Assembly (NCBI GenBank): GCA_024398665.1
Contig: JAKSIS010000012.1
Span: 1 to 61,967, forward strand
Reading direction: 5' to 3'
Source: Bacteroidaceae bacterium
GTDB lineage: Bacteria; Bacteroidota; Bacteroidia; Bacteroidales; Bacteroidaceae
Length of the DNA stretch: 61,967 nt
Positions 27,413 through 37,600 of the stretch are shown piece by piece; within the stretch, counting starts at the first letter, position 1, and each line of letters starts with the position of its first letter. Made by a program: the position numbers and the translations under genes. Under the pieces are notes generated by a model. That model was not told the DNA's origin. It did no database searches and was given only the letters and a program-made list of their open reading frames with translations.

Positions 27413-28768
27413 ATGGACAAATTGGCAAAGAATTACGTTGAGAATTTCATGGCGGAACTGATCGCCAAGAACCCGGGTGAAAAGGAATTCCATCAGGCCG
27501 TTCGTGAGGTCGTGGAAAGTGTTGCTCCTTATATTATGGCAAACCCCTACCTTCTCGACCAGAAGATTATGGAACGTATCGTGGAACCTGAAAGGATGAT
27601 CATGTTCCGCGTTCCCTGGATGGATGACAAAGGTGAGATTCATGTAAACCGCGGTTTCCGCGTTCAGATGAACAGCGCCATAGGCCCGTACAAAGGCGGT
27701 ATCCGTTTCCACTCAAGCGTAAATCTGAGCATCATGAAGTTCCTTGCTTTCGAGCAGACATTCAAGAACAGCCTTACCACTCTGCCCATGGGCGGTGCCA
27801 AGGGCGGTTCTGACTTCAGCCCGCGCGGCAAGTCCGATGCTGAAGTGATGCGTTTCTGCCAGAGCTTCATGAACGAACTTTACCGTCACATCGGACCTGA
27901 CACTGACGTACCTGCAGGTGACATAGGTGTTGGCGGCCGTGAGGTAGGTTTCATGTTCGGCCAGTACAAGAAGCTGCGTGACGAATGGACCGGCACATAT
28001 ACCGGCAAGGGCCAGGGCTGGGGCGGAAGCCTTATGCGTCCTGAAGCTACCGGTTACGGTGCATGCTACTTTGCACAGGCCATGCTTGCAACACGCGGTC
28101 TGACTTTTGAAGGCAAGACTGTTGTCGTATCAGGTTCAGGCAACGTTGCACAGCACGCTGCTGAAAAGGCAATGCGCCTGGGCGCAAAGGTTGTCACCCT
28201 GTCTGACAGCAACGGCTTCATTTATGATCCGGAAGGCTTCACAGAAGAGAAGATAGCTTATGTAAAGCAGCTCAAGAACGTCATCCGCGGCCGTATCAAG
28301 GAATATGTGAAGCAGTATCCCAATGCACAGTACACTGAGGGCCAGCGTCCCTGGGGCATCAAGTGCGACATTGCAATGCCTTGCGCAACCCAGAACGAAA
28401 TCAACGGTGAAGATGCACAGAAACTGGTTGACAACGGCTGCTTCTGCGTATGTGAAGGCGCCAACATGCCTACTCTGCCTGAGGCTATTGCAATCTTCCA
28501 GAAGGCCAAGCTGCTCTATTCACCGGGCAAGGCTTCAAACGCCGGCGGCGTAGCCACTTCAGGTCTTGAGATGTCACAGAACTCAATGCGTCTCAAGTGG
28601 ACATCGGAAGAAGTCGATGAGAAGCTGCACCGCATCATGGCCGATATCCACGAGGCCTGCGTCAAGTACGGTACTGAAGAGGACGGCTACATCAACTACG
28701 TGAAGGGTGCCAACATTGCAGGCTTCATGAAGGTAGCCAACGCAATGTGCGACCAGGGCTTAGTTTGA
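27413..28768 (+). CDS. gdhA: NADP-type glutamate dehydrogenase
   Basis: 451 aa, the hexameric bacterial form. Substrate and catalytic regions PYKGGIRFHSSVNLSIMKFL and LPMGGAKGGSDFSPRGKSDAE, the PAGDIGVGGREVGFM block, and the nucleotide-binding VVVSGSGNVAQHAAEKAMRLGAKVV. It aminates 2-oxoglutarate with ammonium and NADPH. A 300-base spacer before it holds its own promoter. Oddity: its last ten codons and stop are repeated downstream with only silent changes (see the repeat at 28736-28872). Confidence 0.97.
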   Translation: MDKLAKNYVENFMAELIAKNPGEKEFHQAVREVVESVAPYIMANPYLLDQKIMERIVEPERMIMFRVPWMDDKGEIHVNRGFRVQMNSAIGPYKGGIRFHSSVNLSIMKFLAFEQTFKNSLTTLPMGGAKGGSDFSPRGKSDAEVMRFCQSFMNELYRHIGPDTDVPAGDIGVGGREVGFMFGQYKKLRDEWTGTYTGKGQGWGGSLMRPEATGYGACYFAQAMLATRGLTFEGKTVVVSGSGNVAQHAAEKAMRLGAKVVTLSDSNGFIYDPEGFTEEKIAYVKQLKNVIRGRIKEYVKQYPNAQYTEGQRPWGIKCDIAMPCATQNEINGEDAQKLVDNGCFCVCEGANMPTLPEAIAIFQKAKLLYSPGKASNAGGVATSGLEMSQNSMRLKWTSEEVDEKLHRIMADIHEACVKYGTEEDGYINYVKGANIAGFMKVANAMCDQGLV

Positions 28769-28872
28769 TGAACTTCCCACCTGCGTTGGCTGCCGTGTTC
28801 GCGAAGGCGAACTAAAAAAAGGACGGGCTGACACCGTCAGCCAACGCCATGTGCGACCAGGGTCTTGTTTAA
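28736..28872 (+). repeat. Duplicated gdhA 3' end around a hairpin-rich 71-bp insert
   Basis: The final 33 bases of gdhA (28736-28768, coding ANAMCDQGLV-stop) recur at 28840-28872 coding the same residues and a stop, with five base differences, all silent (TGA versus TAA at the stop). The 71 bases between carry a perfect hairpin GTTCGC/GCGAAC (28797-28802, 28807-28812), a second GGCTGAC/GTCAGCC (28826-28832, 28836-28842) and a 10-bp inverted repeat GCGTTGGCTG/CAGCCAACGC (28783-28792, 28838-28847). It looks like a small insertion that split off the original gene end. Confidence 0.85.
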
Positions 28873-28917
28873 ATAACAGACAAGTCTTGATATAACAAGA
28901 TAAATTGACGATATTTG

Positions 28918-28970
28918 CCGCTCTCCTGCCGGACCATGAACGAACCGTCGGGAGGGCGGTAATTTTTATT
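28918..28970 (+). terminator. Probable terminator after gdhA
   Basis: Arms 28918-28932 and 28945-28959 pair at 14 of 15 positions (two wobbles) with a 12-base loop, followed by TAATTTTTATT. It ends only 15 bases before the next start codon, so it might instead act as a leader hairpin of that gene. Confidence 0.6.
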
Positions 28971-28974
28971 GGAA

Positions 28975-31923
28975 ATGAACTCACAGGAACCGGATTATGA
29001 CGGACTCATGTCCAGGAGGATCAAGCGCATTCTTCTGGTCTGCAACAGTTATGACAGCTTTGCACTTGAAGAGGACGGCCACATTGAACAGCAGATAGCG
29101 CAGGACTACGCCCAGCTCAACATCAGCAACCCGCCTGACATCTGCCGCGTTGAAACTACATCAGAAGCTCTGCAGACGGCATCATCGGGCCAGCAGTTCG
29201 ACCTGGTGATCACCATGTACAACGTGGGTGAACCCGGCGTGTTCGACTTCTCGGTCCGTATGAAGAAACTGGCGCCTGACACTCCCATAGTCCTTCTTGC
29301 AACGTTCTCAAAGGAGATATACAACCGCATTCAGGACCATGAACATTCGGCAATTGACTGGTTCTTCTGCTGGAACAATTCAACGGACCTGATAATCGCA
29401 ATCATCAAACTGCTTGAGGACCGCATGAATGCCCAGCATGACATTGAGGAGTGCGGGGTCCGTGCAATTCTTCTCATTGAGGATTCGGTGCGCTACTATT
29501 CCACTTATCTGCCGGTTCTCTACAAGCTGGTTCTCCAGCAGAACAGCGCCGCCATCCGCGACACGCTGAACGAGAAACAGCAGACCCTGCGCAAGCGTTC
29601 AAGACCCAAAATACTCATGGCCACCTGTTACGATGAGGCCATTGAACTGTACGAACGCTACAAGCAGAACATTCTGGGTGTGATATCGGACATAGGCTTT
29701 GTGGTCCATAAGGACGATACCCCTGAAATGGAGAAGCTTGACGCGGGCATTGACCTGTGCCACCATATCCATGAGGACAATCCCACCATGCCCATACTCA
29801 TGCAGTCGTCACAGGAGGCCATGCGCACCGTGGCGCAGCAGCTGGGCTGCGGTTTCGTGGTGAAGAAGTCCAAGACGCTGACACATGACCTGTCGGAATA
29901 CATAGGGCGTGAATTCGGGTTCGGCGATTTTGTGGTCACGGACCCGCAGACCGGTGACGAACTGCTGCGCGCCAGTGACCTGTATGGCTTTGAAAAGATC
30001 ATCAAGGAAATCTCAAACAGCGATTTCCGCCGTCTTTCAGACAAGAACTACATTTCACGCTGGCTTTTCGCCCGCGGCCTGTTCGCACTTGGCAAGAAAC
30101 TGCGTCCGCTGACAATCCGTGATGACAGCGACCTTCCTGAAATACGCCGCATAAACCTTGCGGTGATACATGATTTCCGCATAAACCAGGGCGTAGGCGT
30201 TGTGGCAAAGTTCAATCCTGAAAACTACAACGACACCATACGCTTTGCCCGTCTGGGTGACGGTTCTCTTGGTGGCAAGGCCCGTGGCCTGGCATTCCTG
30301 AACCACATTCTTGTCAAGTATGACATGTATGACAAGTATGAGGACGTGCGCATTACGGTGCCGCGTACGCTTGTCATAACGACTGACTATTTTGACCGTT
30401 TCATTCTGGACAACGGTCTGCAGTATGTCATCAATTCCGATATTTCCGATGCTGAGATACTGTCCGAATTCGTGGCCTCAACGCTGCCGCATGACCTTAT
30501 GGATGCCCTGAAGGTGTTCATACACAATATACGCAAGCCGCTGGCTGTCCGTTCGTCATCAAGGCTTGAGGATTCATACTACCAGCCTTTCGCCGGCGTA
30601 TATTCCACATACATGATTCCCCATACGGAAAATGAGGATCAGGAACTGCGCCTGCTCACAAAGGCCATAAAGAGCGTGTATGCATCGGTCTTCTTCTCAA
30701 GTTCCAGGGGTTACATCCAGGCTACGGCCAACGTGATTTCTGAAGAGAAGATGGCTATAATACTTCAGGAGATATGCGGAAGTGAGGACAGCGGCTATTT
30801 CTTCCCCACATTATCAGGGGTGGCCCGTTCGCTCAATTTCTATCCCATAGGGCATGAGAAGGCCGAGGACGGCATTGTCAAGGTGGCTTTCGGCCTGGGC
30901 AAGGCCGTGGTTGACGGTGACCAGGTGCTGCGCTTTTCGCCCAAATACCCCAAGCATGTGCTGCAGACATCGACGGTCGAACAGGCCATGACTGAGACGC
31001 AGAAGTCCATGTTTGCCCTTAACCTCCAGCCTGACAAGTTCAAGACTTCACTGGATGACAGCGTGAACCTTGAACGGATTGATGTGGCCGGATGCGAAAA
31101 GTTCAGGAACCTGAAATATGTGGCATCGACCTGGGACATGGAGAACCAGCGTCTTGTGGATTCCACCTATCCGCAGGGCCCCAGGTTCATCACTTTCTCC
31201 CAGATGCTGAAATACAAGACTTTCCCCCTGCCTGAAATAGTGTCGGAACTTCTTGACATTGCGCAGAAGGAGATGAAATGCGGTGTCGAGATTGAATTCG
31301 CCGCAGACCTGGACCGCGGCGGCAAGCCCAAACTGCCCAAATTCAACGTGCTGCAGGTGCGTCCCATTTCGGTTGACAGCCGCAATGCTGAAGTCAGCTG
31401 GGATGAAGTTGACATGTCATCGCCTATGATCGTGTCGGACAGCGCGCTTGGAATGGGCTGGATAAAAGGCGTTTCAGATGTCATTTACCTGAAGAAGGAC
31501 GCATTTGACACGCAGAAGACCCAGGAAATGGCAGTCCAGCTGAAAGCCCTGAACCTGAAGATGCGCAATTCAGGGAAAGGATATGTGCTTGTGGGGTTCG
31601 GACGCTGGGGCAGCAGCATTCCGTCGCTGGGTGTTCCGGTGCAGTGGAGTGACATATCGGAAGCGAAGGTTATTGTGGAGTGCAGTCTTGAGGATTTCCG
31701 TGTGGATCCCAGCCAGGGCACGCATTTCTTCCAGAACCTGACTTCGTTCAATGCCGGCTACATAAATGTGGACCCGTATGGAAACTCCGCCCATGTCATG
31801 GACTTCACCGTCCTTGATTCCATGCCGGCGGTTGAAGAGACGGAGTATCTGCGCCACGTACGCTTTGACAGAGAACTTGAAATATGTATTGACGGCCGCA
31901 ACAGCAAGGCCCTGATAAAATGA
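28975..31923 (+). CDS. Receiver-like/PPDK-N fusion protein (PEP/pyruvate-binding domain protein)
   Basis: 982 aa from the ATG at 28975. The N-terminal ~130 residues look like a response-receiver fold (RIKRILLVCNSYDSFALEEDG, FDLVITMYNVGEPG, TPIVLLATFSKE). A second such domain covers ~155-300 (AILLIEDSVRYYSTYLPVLYK, ILGVISDIGF, PILMQSSQE). Residues ~420-800 carry the ATP-grasp-like nucleotide domain of PEP synthase/PPDK: LGDGSLGGKARGLAF, KPLAVRSSSRLEDSYYQPFAGVY, VLQVRPI. The swivelling phosphohistidine domain and the PEP/pyruvate barrel are absent, so it cannot be a complete PEP synthase. It may phosphorylate a partner or be regulatory. The CstA gene follows seven bases after its stop. Confidence 0.88.
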   Translation: MNSQEPDYDGLMSRRIKRILLVCNSYDSFALEEDGHIEQQIAQDYAQLNISNPPDICRVETTSEALQTASSGQQFDLVITMYNVGEPGVFDFSVRMKKLAPDTPIVLLATFSKEIYNRIQDHEHSAIDWFFCWNNSTDLIIAIIKLLEDRMNAQHDIEECGVRAILLIEDSVRYYSTYLPVLYKLVLQQNSAAIRDTLNEKQQTLRKRSRPKILMATCYDEAIELYERYKQNILGVISDIGFVVHKDDTPEMEKLDAGIDLCHHIHEDNPTMPILMQSSQEAMRTVAQQLGCGFVVKKSKTLTHDLSEYIGREFGFGDFVVTDPQTGDELLRASDLYGFEKIIKEISNSDFRRLSDKNYISRWLFARGLFALGKKLRPLTIRDDSDLPEIRRINLAVIHDFRINQGVGVVAKFNPENYNDTIRFARLGDGSLGGKARGLAFLNHILVKYDMYDKYEDVRITVPRTLVITTDYFDRFILDNGLQYVINSDISDAEILSEFVASTLPHDLMDALKVFIHNIRKPLAVRSSSRLEDSYYQPFAGVYSTYMIPHTENEDQELRLLTKAIKSVYASVFFSSSRGYIQATANVISEEKMAIILQEICGSEDSGYFFPTLSGVARSLNFYPIGHEKAEDGIVKVAFGLGKAVVDGDQVLRFSPKYPKHVLQTSTVEQAMTETQKSMFALNLQPDKFKTSLDDSVNLERIDVAGCEKFRNLKYVASTWDMENQRLVDSTYPQGPRFITFSQMLKYKTFPLPEIVSELLDIAQKEMKCGVEIEFAADLDRGGKPKLPKFNVLQVRPISVDSRNAEVSWDEVDMSSPMIVSDSALGMGWIKGVSDVIYLKKDAFDTQKTQEMAVQLKALNLKMRNSGKGYVLVGFGRWGSSIPSLGVPVQWSDISEAKVIVECSLEDFRVDPSQGTHFFQNLTSFNAGYINVDPYGNSAHVMDFTVLDSMPAVEETEYLRHVRFDRELEICIDGRNSKALIK

Positions 31924-31930
31924 TATTGTT

Positions 31931-33361
31931 ATGGTAACATTCGCAATTGCTCTGGTAGTCCTGATTCTGGGCTACGTGTTCTACGGAAAGTTCATTGAAA
32001 AGTTCTTCGGGGCCGATGGGAGCCGTCCCGTACCTTCTGCGACCATGGCTGACGGGGTGGACTTCATTGCCATGCCGGCATGGAAGGCCTACATGATACA
32101 GTTCCTGAACATTGCAGGCCTGGGGCCCATATTCGGCGCCATCATGGGTGCCAAGTACGGTACGGCATCGTACCTGTGGATTGTTCTGGGCACGATTTTC
32201 GCCGGCAGCGTGCACGACTATCTGTCAGGCATGATTTCCCTGCGCAACGGAGGCGAGAGCCTGCCGCAACTTGTGGGCCGCTACCTGGGTGACAACATCA
32301 GGAAGGTGTTCACGCTGTTCACCATGCTCCTGCTGGTTCTGGTGACAGCCGTCTTCGTGTCACAGCCGGCTGACCTTCTTGACAGCCTGACAGGAGGGAA
32401 GATAGGCGCAATATGGTGGATTGTCATAATTTTCGTGTACTATTTCGTGGCCACTCTCTTCCCCATTGACAAGGTCATAGGCAAGCTGTATCCCATATTC
32501 GGCGCCGCCCTGCTGTTCATGGCGCTGGGCATCATGGTTTCGCTGTTCGTAAGGCATCCGCAGCTTCCGGAAATGTGGAACGGACTGGGAACGAAATATG
32601 AATCGAACCCCATATTCCCAATGATGTTCGTGTCAATAGCCTGCGGTGCGATAAGCGGATTCCATGCAACACAGTCGCCGCTTATGGCCCGGTGCCTGAC
32701 AAATGAGAAGAAGGGACGCCCCGTGTTCTACGGCGCCATGATATCGGAAGGCATAGTGGCCCTGGTGTGGGCTGCTGCTGCAACGGCATATTTCGGAGAA
32801 AAGGGTGCCGATGCATCGGCCGCGCAGATTGTCATGGAGATATCCAAAACATGGCTTGGAAAACTGGGCGGCGTGCTTGCCGTGCTGGGTGTCGTGGCAG
32901 CTCCGGTTTCGACCGGTGACACAGCCCTGCGTTCAGCCCGTCTCATTGTGGCTGACTTCTTCCACATGAGACAGAAGACCGTGCGCAGCCGTCTGGTAGT
33001 TTCCATCCCCATCGTGATTGTGACGCTTATTTTCCTGTTCTACAGCCTGCGTGACAAGGACGGGTTCAATGTCATATGGCGCTATTTCGCTTGGTCCAAC
33101 CAGACCCTTTCGGTCTTTACACTGTGGGCTCTGACAGTATATTTCGAACAGAAGGGGAAGAACCTTCTCGTAACCATGATTCCGGCCCTGTTCATGACAT
33201 TCGTCACATCGGTCTATATCCTTATGGCAAAGGAAGGTCTGAAACTGCCGCCGGTTCTCGCTTATTCTCTGGGTGCCGCATTCACCGCCTTCATATGGAT
33301 GGTGTTCATGCAGTGGCGCTTCCATTTCCGCAAGGGCGACCTGGATACGCGTGAAAAATGA
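31931..33361 (+). CDS. CstA-family peptide/pyruvate transporter
   Basis: 476 aa, many hydrophobic segments, shorter than E. coli CstA. Family blocks: PAWKAYMIQFLNIAGLGPIFGAIMGAKYG, LWIVLGTIFAGSVHDYLSGM, VSIACGAISGFHATQSPLMARCL, GVVAAPVSTGDTALRSARLIVAD. The family takes up pyruvate or peptides during starvation. It forms a likely two-gene unit with the PPDK-N fusion protein upstream, hinting at a joint role around pyruvate; that link is inference. Confidence 0.92.
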   Translation: MVTFAIALVVLILGYVFYGKFIEKFFGADGSRPVPSATMADGVDFIAMPAWKAYMIQFLNIAGLGPIFGAIMGAKYGTASYLWIVLGTIFAGSVHDYLSGMISLRNGGESLPQLVGRYLGDNIRKVFTLFTMLLLVLVTAVFVSQPADLLDSLTGGKIGAIWWIVIIFVYYFVATLFPIDKVIGKLYPIFGAALLFMALGIMVSLFVRHPQLPEMWNGLGTKYESNPIFPMMFVSIACGAISGFHATQSPLMARCLTNEKKGRPVFYGAMISEGIVALVWAAAATAYFGEKGADASAAQIVMEISKTWLGKLGGVLAVLGVVAAPVSTGDTALRSARLIVADFFHMRQKTVRSRLVVSIPIVIVTLIFLFYSLRDKDGFNVIWRYFAWSNQTLSVFTLWALTVYFEQKGKNLLVTMIPALFMTFVTSVYILMAKEGLKLPPVLAYSLGAAFTAFIWMVFMQWRFHFRKGDLDTREK

Positions 33362-33380
33362 TTCAAATTGCTAAGCTGAC

Positions 33381-33414
33381 TTTGCAATAAAGCCAATTTA
33401 TTTGCCTAACTTTG
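33381..33414 (+). promoter_or_regulatory. Promoter for the AAA ATPase gene
   Basis: Plus strand: TTTG at 33381-33384, 22 bases, TAACTTTG at 33407-33414. This decides the start codon of the next gene at 33453 and excludes an in-frame ATG at 33402. Confidence 0.7.
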
Positions 33415-33452
33415 CGGTTCGTGTACGTATGTGTGCGCGAACCGCATTCGTT

Positions 33453-34631
33453 ATGGAACAGTTTTTCAGAACCCACGACTATCTCATAGAGCATCTTCAG
33501 GCTTCCGTAAGGCGTGACCTTATGGATGAGATAGACTGGTCCAGCCGCATGATAGGCATAAAGGGCACCCGTGGAGTGGGGAAGACCACGTTCCTGCTGC
33601 AGTATGCCAAGGAGAAGTTCGGCCGTGACAGGTCCTGTCTGTACATAAACATGAACAACTTCTATTTCCAGGGCCGCGGCATTGCTGAATTTGCAGGTGA
33701 ATTCCACCGGATTGGCGGGCGGGTGCTGCTCATAGACCAGGTTTTCAAACATCCTGACTGGAGCAGCGAACTGAGGAAATGCCATGACATGTATCCGGAT
33801 CTCAAGATCGTATTCACAGGTTCGTCAGTCATGCGTCTTAAGGAGGAGAACCCCGAACTTAACGGCATAGTCAGTTCATACAACCTGCGCGGATTCTCGT
33901 TCCGCGAATTCATGAACCTGAAGGCCGGTACGGCGGTGCGCGCATACCGTCTTGACGAGATTCTCAACGGTCATCAGCGCATAGCACGTGAGATACTCTC
34001 ACAGGTGCGGCCCTTGGAGTACTTCCAGGACTACCTGCATCACGGGTTCTATCCGTTCTTCCTGCAGCAGCGCAACTATTCCGAGAATCTGCTCAAGACC
34101 ATGAACATGATGATGGAGGTCGATATACTGCTCATCAAGCAGATTGACCTGAAATATCTGTCCAGGATCAAGAAACTGTTCTATCTGATGGCCTCGTCGG
34201 GCACGCAGGCCCCGAATGTCAGCCAGCTTGCCGCTGAAACCGATACGTCACGCGCTACGGTCATGAACTACATCAAGTATCTGGCTGACGCCCGTCTCAT
34301 AAACATGGTCTACGCCAAGGGAGACAGCTTCCCAAAGAAGCCCAGCCGCGTACTCATGCACAATTCGAACCTGATATATACCATCTATCCTCCGCGCCAG
34401 GACCGTCAGGACATAATCGACACGTTCTTCGTCAATGCCATGTGGAAGGACCATGTGGTGCACAAGGGTCTGAAGGGCTGGTCGTTCCTGGTTGACGGCA
34501 GCTGCAGCTTCAAGGTTGCAGTCTGTGAGGGCAAGACACGCCAGCAGCCTGATTCCTTCTACGCCGTGGACGGACTGGACATAGGACATGACAATGTCAT
34601 TCCGTTGTGGATGTTCGGACTGCTTTACTGA
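33453..34631 (+). CDS. AAA-family ATPase with DUF4143-like C-terminus
   Basis: About 392 aa. Walker A GTRGVGKTTFLLQ near residue 35; Walker B RVLLIDQVFKHPDW; sensor-like KIVFTGSSVMRL. The middle is followed by a winged-helix-like stretch (VSQLAAETDTSRATVMNYIKYLADARLIN) and a C-terminal nuclease-fold-like DUF4143 region. Homologues usually show Asp-Glu at the end of Walker B; here it reads Asp-Gln, which would weaken hydrolysis if the residue is catalytic. Role unknown; such genes are common and often recombined in Bacteroidota. Its own promoter precedes it and PFOR follows after 33 bases. Confidence 0.85.
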   Translation: MEQFFRTHDYLIEHLQASVRRDLMDEIDWSSRMIGIKGTRGVGKTTFLLQYAKEKFGRDRSCLYINMNNFYFQGRGIAEFAGEFHRIGGRVLLIDQVFKHPDWSSELRKCHDMYPDLKIVFTGSSVMRLKEENPELNGIVSSYNLRGFSFREFMNLKAGTAVRAYRLDEILNGHQRIAREILSQVRPLEYFQDYLHHGFYPFFLQQRNYSENLLKTMNMMMEVDILLIKQIDLKYLSRIKKLFYLMASSGTQAPNVSQLAAETDTSRATVMNYIKYLADARLINMVYAKGDSFPKKPSRVLMHNSNLIYTIYPPRQDRQDIIDTFFVNAMWKDHVVHKGLKGWSFLVDGSCSFKVAVCEGKTRQQPDSFYAVDGLDIGHDNVIPLWMFGLLY

Positions 34632-34664
34632 AGACAATGATTTTTAAAATACACTCAATTAACT

Positions 34665-37600
34665 ATGGCAAAGAAATTTATCACTTGTGATGGCAATGAG
34701 GCTGCGGCTCATGTGAGCTACATGTTCTCAGAGGTGGCAGCTATCTACCCCATCACACCGTCATCACCTATGGCGGAGCACGTTGACGAATGGGCAGCCC
34801 GCGGTCGCAAGAACCTGTGGGGCCAGAACGTCACAGTACAGGAAATGCAGTCGGAAGCCGGTGCAGCCGGTGCGGTCCACGGTTCTCTTCAGGCAGGTGC
34901 CCTGACAACCACATTCACCGCATCGCAGGGCCTTCTTCTCATGATTCCCAACATGTACAAGATTGCCGGTGAACTTATACCGTGCGTATTCGATGTATCG
35001 GCCCGTACGCTGGCCAGCCATGCCCTGTGCATATTCGGTGACCATCAGGACGTGATGGCATGCCGCCAGACCGGTTTCGCCATGTTCTGCGAAGGTTCCG
35101 TACAGGAAGTCATGGACCTGACAGCCGTAGCACATCTGTCAACCCTGGAAACCTGCGTTCCTTTCGTGAACTTCTTTGACGGTTTCCGTACATCACATGA
35201 GTATCACAAGATCGAAGTAATGGACCAGGAGGCTATCCGTCCGCTGGTCAAGGAAGAGTACATCAAGCGCTTCCGTGACCGTGCCCTGAGTCCTGAACGT
35301 CCTGTCACACGCGGTACTGCTGAGAACCCCGAGACATTCTTCACACACCGTGAAGCCTGCAACCAGTACTATGACAGCGTACCTGAAGTCGTAGAGAAGT
35401 ATCTGGGCGAGATCTCAAAGATCACCGGCCGCGAATACCATCTGTTCTCATACTACGGCGCAAAGGATGCAGACCGCATGATCATTCTCATGGGTTCAGC
35501 CACCGATGCCGCACGTGAGGCCATCGACTACCTGAACGCCAACGGCCAGAAGGTGGGTATGATTTCAGTACACCTGTACCGTCCTTTCTCAGTCAAGCAT
35601 CTGCTTGCTTCAGTTCCTGCAACTGTAAAGCGCATTGCCGTTCTTGACCGCACCAAGGAACCCGGTGCTGACGGCGAGCCCCTGTACCTTGACGTCAAGG
35701 CAGCCTACTACGATGCAAAGGAACGTCCTCTCATCGTTGGCGGCCGTTACGGTCTGGGTTCACATGACACCACTCCCGCACAGATCATCAGCGTATTCAA
35801 CAATCTGGCTATGCCGGAGCCCAAGAACCACTTCACCGTGGGCATTACCGATGACGTCACCTTCACTTCACTTCCTGAAGTCGAGGAGATTGCACTGGGC
35901 GGTGAAGGCATGTTCCAGGCCAAGTTCTACGGCCTTGGCGCTGACGGTACCGTAGGTGCCAACAAGAATTCTGTCAAGATTATAGGTGACAACACCGACA
36001 AGTACTGCCAGGCATACTTCTCATATGATTCAAAGAAGTCAGGCGGTTTCACCTGCTCACACCTGCGTTTCGGTGACACCCCAATCCGTTCAACCTATCT
36101 GGTAACCACACCTAACTTCGTTGCATGCCACGTTCAGGCTTACCTGCACATGTATGACGTTACACGCGGTCTGCAGAAGAACGGCACATTCCTGCTGAAC
36201 ACCATATTCGAAGGTCAGGAACTTGCCAACTTCATCCCCAACAAGGTGAAGCGCTACTTCGCTCAGAACAACATTACCGTTTATACAATCAACGCAACCA
36301 AGATTGCACAGGAAATAGGTCTTGGCAACCGTACCAACACCATTCTCCAGTCAGCATTCTTCCGCATTACAGGTGTCATTCCCGTAGAGCTTGCAGTTGA
36401 GAAGATGAAGGCTGCAATCGTCAAGTCATACGGTTCGAAGGGTCAGGACGTCGTAGACCTGAACTACGCTGCCGTTGACCGTGGCGGTGAATACAAGCAG
36501 TTCGCTGTTGATCCCGCATGGGCAAACCTCAAGGACGATGCTGAAAAGCAGGACGATGCTCCCGAATTCGTGAAGCAGCTTGTACGTCCCATCAATGCCC
36601 AGGCCGGTGACCTGCTCAAGGTCAGTGACTTTGTCAACAACGGTACAGCTGACGGCTCATGGATGGTTGGAACTGCTGCATATGAAAAGCGCGGTGTCGA
36701 GGCGTTCGTTCCCGTATGGAACAAGGACAACTGCATACAGTGCAACCAGTGCGCATACATCTGTCCTCACGCTGCAATCCGTCCGTTCGTTCTGACAAAT
36801 GACGAACTTGCCGGCTTTGAGAACCTGGACAACATTGAAATGAAGGCACCTGCAGCAATGAAGGGCATGCATTTCGTTATCGAACCTTCAGTTCTTGACT
36901 GCCTTGGCTGCGGCAACTGCGCCGACATATGCCCGGGCAATCCCAAGCTTGGCAAGGCTCTCACCATGGTTCCGTTCAATCCCGATGCAGCTGACATGAA
37001 GAAGATGGCCGCTGACTGGGACAAGCTGGTCAAGGTTCCTTCAAAGCAGAATCTGGTGGATATCAGGCAGAGTGTGAAGAACTCACAGTTCGCACAGCCT
37101 CTGTTCGAATTCTCAGGCGCCTGCTCAGGTTGCGGCGAGACCCCGTACGTCAAGCTCATTTCACAGCTGTTCGGTGACCGTCAGATGATTGCCAACGCAA
37201 CAGGTTGCTCATCGATCTATTCAGCATCAATTCCTTCAACACCTTATACTAAGAACGAAAAGGGTCAGGGTCCGGTATTCAACAACTCTCTGTTCGAAGA
37301 CTTCTGCGAATTCGGCCTTGGTATGGCTCTTGGCAACAAGAAGATGAAGGAACGCATTTCAGTTCTTCTGGCCGATGCAACTTCACACGAGCAGTGCCCC
37401 GCTGAATTCAAGGCTCTTGCCGAAGAATGGATTGCCTGCAAGGACGATGCCGACAAGACCAAGGAGATTGCTCCGAAGCTTAAGGAATACATTGCCGGAG
37501 GTGCAAATGCAGGTTGCCCGACCTGCAAGGAACTGCAGACTCTTGACCACTACCTGGTAAAGCGTTCACAGTGGATAATCGGCGGTGACGGCGCTTCATA

